NCBI GenBank assembly: GCA_030615435.1
Contig: JAUWZH010000069.1
Location: forward strand, 1-10,835
Source of the DNA: Candidatus Brocadiaceae bacterium
GTDB lineage: Bacteria > Planctomycetota > Brocadiia > SM23-32
Direction: 5' to 3'
Length of the DNA stretch: 10,835 nt
Part shown: in pieces, positions 6,391-10,835 of the stretch
How positions within the stretch are numbered: the first letter of the stretch is position 1
How the letters are laid out: each line of letters begins with the position of its first letter
The notes under the pieces: generated by a model
Told to the model about the DNA's origin: nothing
Databases searched by the model: none
Seen by the model: the letters and a program-made list of their open reading frames with translations, nothing else
Position numbers and translations under genes: made by a program

Positions 6391-7458
6391 ATGAATTCTC
6401 GGGAGCGGTTCCATGCTGTCACTCACTACGGCGAGACGGACCGCCTCTGGCATTGGGAGTTCGGGCCCTATGAAGAGACCGTGAAGCGCTGGCGCACGGA
6501 AGGGCTGCCTGCCGATTCGGACTGGTGCTACTACAGCGGTTACGACCGGAACGAAACTGTCCCTGTGAACGTCGGGCTGTGTCCGGCATTCGAGCGCGAG
6601 ACCATTGAGGAGGTCGGGGACTACGAGATATACCGTGACGTTGACGGCGTGATAAAGAAAAGGCTCAAAGACGTCCCGCAGCCGGCCATGCCCCAGTACC
6701 TCCAGTACCCTCTGAAGGGCAGGGAAAACTGGGCGGAGTTCAGGAAGCGCTTGGACCCGGACAGTCCGGCCCGTTTCCCTCTGCACTGGGAGAGCATCAA
6801 GAAGCAGTATGAGAACCGTGATTTTGCGCTCGCCATCCAGGGTGGCAGCCTCTATGGATGGCTGCGGAACTGGATTGGGATTGAGGGCATCAGCCTCGCC
6901 GTCTATGATGATCCGGCCTTTATAGAGATGGCAGCCACTGAGATGACCGATTGCATTCTTGGTGTGCTGGATAAGGCCTTGGACGGCATGGACTACGACT
7001 ATGCATGGTTCTGGGAGGACATGGCCTACAAGACGGCCTCCCTTATCAGTCCGCAGCACTATCGTAAGATTTTTCTGCCGCAGTACCGCAGGATCACCGA
7101 CCGCCTTCACGCTGCGGGGATAGACGTGCTGATGCTCGACAGCGACGGCAACGTCGAGGAACTCATCCCGTGTTGGCTCGACGTTGGGATAAACTTCATC
7201 ACTCCGATGGAGGTCGCCGCAGGCATGGACGTGGTCGCACTCCGGCGCAAGTTCGGCCAGGACTTGATGATCGGCGGCGGGATGGACAAGCGCATCATCG
7301 CGAGCGACAAGGCGGCGATCAAGAGGATGGTAGAGGAGAAAATCCCACTGATGAGGGAGGGAGGGTACGTGCCTGGGTGCGACCACGGCGTACCGCCCGA
7401 CGTCTCCTGGGAAAACTACCTTTATTACCGAGAGCTGCTGCTCAACGTGAGGCTCTGA
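6391..7458 (+). CDS. Uroporphyrinogen decarboxylase (URO-D) superfamily protein, probable non-canonical methyltransferase-like
   Basis: A 355-aa soluble TIM-barrel protein of the URO-D/cobamide-methyltransferase superfamily, which includes HemE and the MtaA/MtbA/CmuA methyltransferases. The N-terminus (NSRERFHAVTHYGETDRLWHWEFG) and the segments GIEGISLAVYDDPAFIEM (163-180), FWEDMAYKTASLISP (207-221), LMLDSDGNVEELIP (247-260), GINFITPMEVAAGMD (266-280) and GCDHGVPPDVSWENYLYY (329-346) follow the superfamily's strand order. The HemE substrate-binding 'RQAGR' motif is absent, and the H-x-C zinc motif of the methyltransferases is replaced by DSDGN (250-254). So neither haem synthesis nor classic zinc-dependent methyl transfer is assured. 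Cys330 and His332 remain near the C-terminal end. It probably shares a transcript with the membrane protein upstream. The family is certain; the reaction is not. Confidence 0.87.
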   Translation: MNSRERFHAVTHYGETDRLWHWEFGPYEETVKRWRTEGLPADSDWCYYSGYDRNETVPVNVGLCPAFERETIEEVGDYEIYRDVDGVIKKRLKDVPQPAMPQYLQYPLKGRENWAEFRKRLDPDSPARFPLHWESIKKQYENRDFALAIQGGSLYGWLRNWIGIEGISLAVYDDPAFIEMAATEMTDCILGVLDKALDGMDYDYAWFWEDMAYKTASLISPQHYRKIFLPQYRRITDRLHAAGIDVLMLDSDGNVEELIPCWLDVGINFITPMEVAAGMDVVALRRKFGQDLMIGGGMDKRIIASDKAAIKRMVEEKIPLMREGGYVPGCDHGVPPDVSWENYLYYRELLLNVRL

Positions 7459-7533
7459 GACGACTGTGGGAAGCGCCCCGACCTCAGCGTTGGCCCGACG
7501 CGCGGCGAGTTGGCGCGACAGGGCAGAATGGCA

Positions 7534-7550
7534 ACGCCTCCGTGAGGCGT
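7534..7550 (+). terminator. Hairpin downstream of the URO-D-like gene
   Basis: ACGCCTC (7534-7540) and GAGGCGT (7544-7550) form a perfect 7-bp stem with a CGT loop, 75 bases after the stop. No T-run follows, so it is only a possible terminator or mRNA-end stabiliser. Confidence 0.33.
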
Positions 7551-7557
7551 ATCCCCG

Positions 7558-7678
7558 GCAGGATTCCGGGCGTTTCTCGCGCAGGGCAAAGCATGGTGAG
7601 GTTCGTACTTCTTATGAGGCGCCGCACGTCGAGGAGTGTGTGATTCGGGCACCACGCGAGAAACGCCACCTAACCTGC
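7558..7678. repeat. Long imperfect inverted repeat (13-bp perfect core plus 5-bp outer stem)
   Basis: GGCGTTTCTCGCG (7569-7581) is the exact reverse complement of CGCGAGAAACGCC (7655-7667), 73 bases apart. Outside this, after a symmetrical six-by-six internal loop, GCAGG (7558-7562) pairs with CCTGC (7674-7678). The whole can fold as a 121-nt hairpin. A competing small hairpin, CCCGG (7554-7558) with CCGGG (7566-7570), uses part of the same bases. No target-site duplication or transposase is visible. Candidates are a structured RNA, a small palindromic repeat element or a MITE remnant. Confidence 0.55.
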
Positions 7679-7862
7679 GCGGCGGCCTCTCGCTGATACT
7701 CCGAGAGTTTCGGCGTTTTCGGGGTGAGAAGAGGGTGTCGTGAAGGGAGCCCTTTTCCCCAGCCGGCCGGGCTGCTTTGCATCTCACTGCTCAGGAAGCC
7801 TCCTAGAGTTCCAACTGCAGCTTTTCACGCGGCCTACGCTAACGAGTGCTGCCTCTGTGCAC

Positions 7863-9302
7863 CTATTGCTTTTGCTCTTCGCTCTGAGGCAGCTTTGCCA
7901 ATTGGTCGCGTAGCCACCTCTTTGCCTTGATTTCTCTTCCGTCGGGCAACCTGACAAGGTAATCTCGGCCGGAAATCCAAGAACGCCCAGCGACCCTGTC
8001 TATAAAACCTTCCGCTGTACGGATCTCTTCATGCGCATACTCGTATTTTTTCCGGATGTGCTCTGCCGCTCCGGCTGGCGTGTATTCCCTGTCATTGCGT
8101 ATAAATATCACATCGGACTCCTCAATGATATCCATTAAACGCTCAATCTTCTCTCGTTCCGCCCTTTCGTCCACTTCAGGAGGGGTCACCTGGGAAACAG
8201 TGAAAGCTCCGTAGTCATCTCCAGCGATGAAATTGACTAGCTTCTCTACCGTTAGCTTGTAATGCCCTTCGCCCACCGTGAAAGTCACTTCATCGCCACG
8301 GCGAACAGAGGTCTGATCAACGAGAGTTTGTCCGTCTGCAGTCGTGATCGACAGCAAGACCTGGGCAGCAGTGATGTCGTCTATGTATATCCTGACGTAG
8401 CCTTCTGAACCAGGCACCTCTTTCAAATGGCGTTGGATGATGGTCATTTTGACGCTATCACCAGCAAGGTTGAGCCGCTTCGAAGGGGCCTTCAGGACAA
8501 CGCGCATTTCTTCCATGCCTGCCTGGCTGCACATGAGTTCCAGGTTTCCGTGTTCTTTCCAGGCACTTCTGATCTCCGCAGTCATCCCGAGGTTCAGCAC
8601 ATTCGCTGCATTTGAGGCGCGCAAGGACCACGTCTTCTCACCGACGCACGCTTCAGCAACTGGTCCCACGGCATCTTCTTCAAATCTGACCTCGATCTTG
8701 TCCACGTGCTCGGGGGAAAGGAAGTACGACTCTGCAACCGTTTGTGTCCCGAATCTCCCCGGAGGGAGAGCAGCAGGCAATACCCAAAGACTGGAGTCAG
8801 ATACGTGTGTAAGCATCGCCATATCTTCCCATATCTGCGCAAACGAGGGACTTAGGATTTCCGTCTTCTTCCCGTCAACGTAGACGTATATCCTGGGAGG
8901 CATCCGAGCAGGCTCCGTGACCGCATAGTGCATCGGCACGCTTGCGACGATATGTCCGTCTGAAGTCTCCACGAAGATTTGAAACTGGCCAGTTCCTTCG
9001 GCACGAATCATTGCTGAAAGCACCCGGTCTGCGAGGTTGACTTGATAGGCGCCGCCCCCAACGGGTACAAGCTTGAACCGGGCTTGGGCGTCTCTGTTGC
9101 GGGACAGCCACACACCCCTAACCTCTCCCCCCTTGATGGTTGCGGTCAAAACGATGTTCGTCCCTTTCGGCAACGGAAAGGATAGTCTGTCAGGTACACC
9201 CAAAATGCGCATCGTAACCTCTGCGAAGGCCAGACTCTGCGCGAACATTAGGTTCATAAAACATAGAACCAGCCCTACGAGTAGAGCCCTTTTGGCAGCC
9301 AT
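7863..9302 (-). CDS. Secreted multidomain protein with C-terminal DUF5329 domain
   Basis: A 479-aa exported protein. ATG 9302 is chosen because GGGAGA (9311-9316 on the complement) precedes it by eight bases and the first 27 residues form a clear signal peptide ending AFA before Glu28. Upstream in-frame ATGs near 9389 lie at the predicted transcription start and add non-family residues. After a beta-rich N-terminal part (about 28-130) comes a middle of unknown type (130-290). Then a second beta domain (about 300-372) shows 'VRIYIDDITAAQVLLSI' and GDDYGAFTVS. The C-terminal part, about 382-471, matches DUF5329: IERLMDIIEESDVIFIRN (387-404), YTPAGAAEHIRKKYEY (407-422), TAEGFIDRVAGRSWISG and YLVR, ending WLRDQLAKL. 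DUF5329 proteins are usually short exported proteins of about 110-130 aa; here the domain caps a much larger one. The function is unknown. GC is visibly lower than in the mutase gene (about 55% in two sampled lines). Confidence 0.82.
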   Translation of the reverse strand: MAAKRALLVGLVLCFMNLMFAQSLAFAEVTMRILGVPDRLSFPLPKGTNIVLTATIKGGEVRGVWLSRNRDAQARFKLVPVGGGAYQVNLADRVLSAMIRAEGTGQFQIFVETSDGHIVASVPMHYAVTEPARMPPRIYVYVDGKKTEILSPSFAQIWEDMAMLTHVSDSSLWVLPAALPPGRFGTQTVAESYFLSPEHVDKIEVRFEEDAVGPVAEACVGEKTWSLRASNAANVLNLGMTAEIRSAWKEHGNLELMCSQAGMEEMRVVLKAPSKRLNLAGDSVKMTIIQRHLKEVPGSEGYVRIYIDDITAAQVLLSITTADGQTLVDQTSVRRGDEVTFTVGEGHYKLTVEKLVNFIAGDDYGAFTVSQVTPPEVDERAEREKIERLMDIIEESDVIFIRNDREYTPAGAAEHIRKKYEYAHEEIRTAEGFIDRVAGRSWISGRDYLVRLPDGREIKAKRWLRDQLAKLPQSEEQKQ

Positions 9303-9310
9303 TCTTTCTG

Positions 9311-9316
9311 TCTCCC
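9311..9316 (-). promoter_or_regulatory. Ribosome site deciding the DUF5329 gene start
   Basis: GGGAGA on the complement lies eight bases before ATG 9302 and makes the signal peptide the true N-terminus. Confidence 0.55.
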
Positions 9317-9394
9317 GCTTGGTAACGGTCAGCGGTCTTTTTCGACATCTCCCAGCTGAACCAGGAGCGCCGGGATTCGTCCGCATCACTTGGA

Positions 9395-9423
9395 AGTGTA
9401 CCCCGAAAACGGGCGCCCGTCAA
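9395..9423 (-). promoter_or_regulatory. Sigma-70-type promoter for the DUF5329 gene
   Basis: On the complement, TTGACG (-35, 9418-9423, five of six) is followed after exactly 17 bases by TACACT (-10, 9395-9400, four of six). Transcription would begin near 9388, giving a leader of about 86 nucleotides before ATG 9302. Confidence 0.52.
9409..9420. promoter_or_regulatory. Palindromic operator candidate in the DUF5329 promoter
   Basis: ACGGGCGCCCGT is a perfect 12-bp palindrome lying in the promoter spacer and overlapping three bases of the -35 box. That is the position expected for a dimeric repressor. The inner ten bases ACGGGCGCCC recur at 10346-10355, so part of the match may reflect GC-rich sequence. 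Confidence 0.4.
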
Positions 9424-9532
9424 CACTTTCTTGTGCCTATTTTGTGGCGAATCGGCCACGCCAGCCATTCCCACGGGCGTGTCAGCCTCGCGAAGGGCCT
9501 ACATGCGAATCTCCCTGCGCCCACCATACGAA

Positions 9533-9579
9533 AAAGCCTTGGGGGCTTTCGCGGCTCAAAGGCCCCCGTGAGGCGCTTT
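9533..9579 (-). terminator. Long GC-rich hairpin, terminator-like on the minus strand
   Basis: GGGGGCTTT (9541-9549) pairs with AAAGGCCCCC (9558-9567, one bulged G). An outer stem of AAAGC (9533-9537) with GCTTT (9575-9579) extends it. Read on the minus strand, the main stem is followed by AAGGC and then five T (9531-9535), as in an intrinsic terminator. No minus-strand gene lies to the right in this window, so it would end a small or antisense transcript, or shield the DUF5329 gene from read-through. Confidence 0.42.
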
Positions 9580-9607
9580 GATCGTGCGGGGCGGGGCACG
9601 CTACAAT
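9578..9607 (+). promoter_or_regulatory. Sigma-70-type promoter for the phosphatase-like gene
   Basis: TTGATC (9578-9583), an 18-base spacer and TACAAT (9602-9607, five of six). Transcription would start near 9614, leaving about 39 nucleotides before ATG 9653. The -35 box overlaps the right edge of the hairpin at 9533-9579. Confidence 0.48.
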
Positions 9608-9652
9608 GGGTGTCGGCACACGAGCAGGGCAGGGCGGTTCTGGGGGAAGACG

Positions 9653-10402
9653 ATGAGGAAAAAGAGGTCGGTCATTATCGCGGTGGCGCTGCTGGCTGCT
9701 GTGGCGTGCGGATGCGCAGTCTGTAATCTGCGCAGGACGACGCCGGCGCCAGGGGGCGAGCGCAAAGCCGCTGTCACTGACGCCACCCGTTCGGGAGCGC
9801 CGCAAGAGAAACCACTCACGCCTCACGCGACTTCGCAAGCCGACTGGGCCAAACCCGTCGAGAAACCCGGCGTGCCCAACCTCTACAAGGTCACGGGCCA
9901 GCTCTACCGCAGTGCCCAGCCGACGGCGGAAGGCATGCGCGAACTCAAGAATATGGGCATCAAGACGGTTGTCAACCTGCGGCTATTCCACTCTGACCGC
10001 GGCGAGATCGGCGAGACCGAACTGGCCTATGAGCACATCCCCATGGAGGTGTGGGATGCGGACGACGAGGAATTCGTTCGCTTCCTGAAGATCGTCACCG
10101 ACGAGAATCGCACCCCGGTTCTCGTGCATTGTCAGCACGGCTCCGATCGCACCGGCACCGCCGTGGCTGTCTACCGGATTGCGGTGTGCGGATGGGCAAG
10201 GAGGAAGCAATCAGGGAAATGCGGGAAGGTGGGTTCGGTTTTCACGAAGTGTGGAAGGGGCTCCCGGAATACATCCGGGAACTCGACGTTGACGCCATCG
10301 AGCGCCGTGCCGCCTCGAAGCCTCCGGCGGCAGATTGACACGCCGACGGGCGCCCTTGCGCTTCTTCCCGCCCCAGATCTTCATGCGGGGAAGCTGTCAT
10401 GA
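9653..10402 (+). CDS. Exported tyrosine/dual-specificity phosphatase-like lipoprotein, C-terminus frameshifted
   Basis: ATG 9653 follows GGGGGAAG (9642-9649) and opens a signal segment (MRKKRSVIIAVALLAAVACGC). Cys19 or Cys21 could be lipidated, so the enzyme probably sits outside the cytoplasmic membrane. The catalytic domain begins near VPNLYKVTGQLYRSAQPT. The P-loop VHCQHGSDRTG carries Cys160 and Arg166 of the CX5R signature, and Asp residues in WDADDEE (134-140) are general-acid candidates. After Trp181 the family's usual 'GWxKEEAIREM...GGFGFH' continuation is not in this frame but in the next, ending at 10338. One missing G in the GGG run 10194-10196 explains this. As written, the frame runs on with 68 unrelated residues to 10402; corrected, the protein would be 228 aa. 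The catalytic core is intact. A true mutation and a base-call error cannot be separated here. Confidence 0.75.
   Translation: MRKKRSVIIAVALLAAVACGCAVCNLRRTTPAPGGERKAAVTDATRSGAPQEKPLTPHATSQADWAKPVEKPGVPNLYKVTGQLYRSAQPTAEGMRELKNMGIKTVVNLRLFHSDRGEIGETELAYEHIPMEVWDADDEEFVRFLKIVTDENRTPVLVHCQHGSDRTGTAVAVYRIAVCGWARRKQSGKCGKVGSVFTKCGRGSRNTSGNSTLTPSSAVPPRSLRRQIDTPTGALALLPAPDLHAGKLS
10197..10338 (+). pseudogene. Displaced C-terminal segment of the phosphatase-like gene
   Basis: In the frame one base earlier than the main one, residues GKEEAIREMREGGFGFHEVW and then LPEYIRELDVDAIERR continue the phosphatase family helix exactly after 'VCGW'. The segment ends at TGA 10336-10338. It has no start or ribosome site of its own, so it is the out-of-frame 3' part of the gene beginning at 9653. 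Confidence 0.7.
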
Positions 10403-10835
10403 ATCTTACGCGCGATCCCAAACCGCGAGGCGACGTGCGGATCGTCTTCGCCTCTGACAGCAGCATCACGGCGTACGCCCTGTGGGACGCTCCCTCTCCT
10501 ATTGATCAGAGGCGGCGTCCCGAGCAGCTGCGTCGCGCAGTGGACGACCTGGCCGCTGCAGGAGTGGACGTCCTGGCGCAGATGGTCTTCATGTCCAGAG
10601 GAGTAGGTTTCTTCTGGCCGGAACATCCCGATCACGTGCACCGCCCCTACCCGATAGATCAGGCGGGGGAGCAAGGCGTGCAGCCCATCGAAATACTGAT
10701 TGATCAGTGCCACAGACGCAGTATGAAGTTCATCGCGAAGTTTCGCATGAGCGATCGCCACACCGACTCGGCGCGAGGTTTCATCAAAGCTCACACCGAG
10801 TGGTGGCTGAAGGAGTTCCCCGGCGCGTTTGACTT
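10399..10835 (+). CDS. TIM-barrel glycosidase-like (GHL10-like) protein, partial
   Basis: An open frame of 145 codons runs from ATG 10399 off the right edge. GGGGAAG (10387-10393) five bases upstream is a fair ribosome site. No signal peptide is seen. The order of elements, VRIVFASDSSITAY (13-26), 'RRAVDDLAAAGVDVLAQMVF' (45-64), IEILIDQCHRRSMKFIAKFR (97-116), then MSDRH (117-121) and 'HTEWWLKEFP', resembles the start of a (beta/alpha)8 barrel. It is like the putative glycosyl-hydrolase-like family 10 and related planctomycete proteins, where a 'FRMNDxH' motif ends the third strand. Catalytic acids would lie beyond the window, so activity is not shown. The ATG overlaps the stop of the unshifted phosphatase frame (ATGA, 10399-10402), and the two genes may be co-transcribed. 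Confidence 0.6.
   Translation, partial: MNLTRDPKPRGDVRIVFASDSSITAYALWDAPSPIDQRRRPEQLRRAVDDLAAAGVDVLAQMVFMSRGVGFFWPEHPDHVHRPYPIDQAGEQGVQPIEILIDQCHRRSMKFIAKFRMSDRHTDSARGFIKAHTEWWLKEFPGAFD

Larger units (their letters stand above)
7459..7862. other. Non-coding region between convergent genes
   Basis: These 404 bases contain no credible gene. Short plus-strand frames (for example 7466-7696) are arginine-rich, lack a ribosome site and resemble no family. The region is rich in secondary structure: a 7-bp hairpin at 7534-7550, a large inverted repeat at 7558-7678, a CAGCC/GGCTG hairpin at 7760-7774 and a CTC-AGGA/TCCT-GAG hairpin at 7790-7808. None carries a good U-tract. It must hold the transcript ends of both the URO-D-like gene and the minus-strand DUF5329 gene, and may also encode a small RNA. 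Confidence 0.5.
9303..9652. other. Divergent intergenic control region
   Basis: These 350 bases separate the DUF5329 gene (minus) from the phosphatase-like gene (plus). They contain one promoter for each direction, a perfect 12-bp palindrome inside the minus promoter, and a long hairpin next to the plus promoter. I see no gene in the stretch; frames crossing it are continuations of shadows of the neighbours. Confidence 0.55.

Noticed and set aside
6211..7386. A 391-codon minus-strand frame opposite the URO-D-like gene
   Set aside because: Antisense shadow; the plus-strand protein matches a known superfamily and has a strong ribosome site.
7466..7696. A small 76-codon gene in the non-coding gap
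   Set aside because: No ribosome site, biased basic composition, and it crosses the inverted repeat. No protein-like features.
10188..10200. Programmed -1 frameshift in the phosphatase gene
   Set aside because: There is no X-XXY-YYZ slippery heptamer at GGATGGGCAAGG, and no evident reason to make both forms. A simple one-base loss fits better.
10335..10363. Promoter beginning with TTGACA at the corrected phosphatase stop
   Set aside because: The -35 match is perfect, but no -10-like sequence occurs 16-18 bases downstream (GC-rich GCGCTT region).
1..10835. CRISPR array, tRNA, rRNA, insertion sequence or phage genes
   Set aside because: No regularly spaced repeats, no cloverleaf or rRNA-like stretch, and no transposase or phage motifs were found on either strand by eye.

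Overview
The window looks like bacterial chromosome from a GC-rich, probably environmental genome. The gene content suggests a Planctomycetota/PVC-type or related candidate-phylum bacterium: a CehA/McbA-type secreted lipoprotein, a divergent uroporphyrinogen-decarboxylase-like protein, a GHL10-like TIM barrel, a DUF5329 exoprotein and a periplasmic tyrosine-phosphatase-like lipoprotein. This is inferred from family content only; no rRNA or tRNA is present to place it. Promoter-like sites of the sigma-70 type can be read in front of most transcription units.

Layout. (1) 1-1174, minus strand: N-terminal part of a secreted lipoprotein, cut by the left edge. (2) 1175-1489: a divergent control region with two back-to-back promoters and a structured leader. 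(3) 1490-4284, plus strand: a translationally coupled pair (GTGA overlap), a phosphohexomutase followed by a mannitol-1-phosphate dehydrogenase-like NAD(P)-dependent enzyme. (4) 4331-5248, minus strand: an AEC-family membrane transporter, convergent with the pair. (5) 5249-5566: divergent control region with two plus-strand promoters and a perfect 12-bp dyad. (6) 5567-7458, plus strand: a six-helix membrane protein of an uncharacterised family, then a URO-D-superfamily protein. (7) 7459-7862: non-coding, with a hairpin and a 121-nt imperfect inverted repeat. (8) 7863-9302, minus strand: a large secreted protein ending in a DUF5329 domain. (9) 9303-9652: divergent control region with a palindromic operator candidate. 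(10) 9653-10402, plus strand: a tyrosine-phosphatase-like lipoprotein whose C-terminal end is displaced by a one-base frameshift. (11) 10399-10835, plus strand: the start of a TIM-barrel glycosidase-like protein, cut by the right edge.

How the genes relate. The only strongly linked pair is the mutase and the polyol-phosphate dehydrogenase, which would meet at the fructose-6-phosphate/mannose-6-phosphate node. The membrane protein and the URO-D-like protein probably share a transcript, but nothing in sequence shows a shared function. I see no mobile element, CRISPR array, phage gene or tRNA. The most unusual items are the membrane protein with buried polar motifs, the non-coding inverted repeats, the operator-like dyads placed on promoters, and the phosphatase frameshift.
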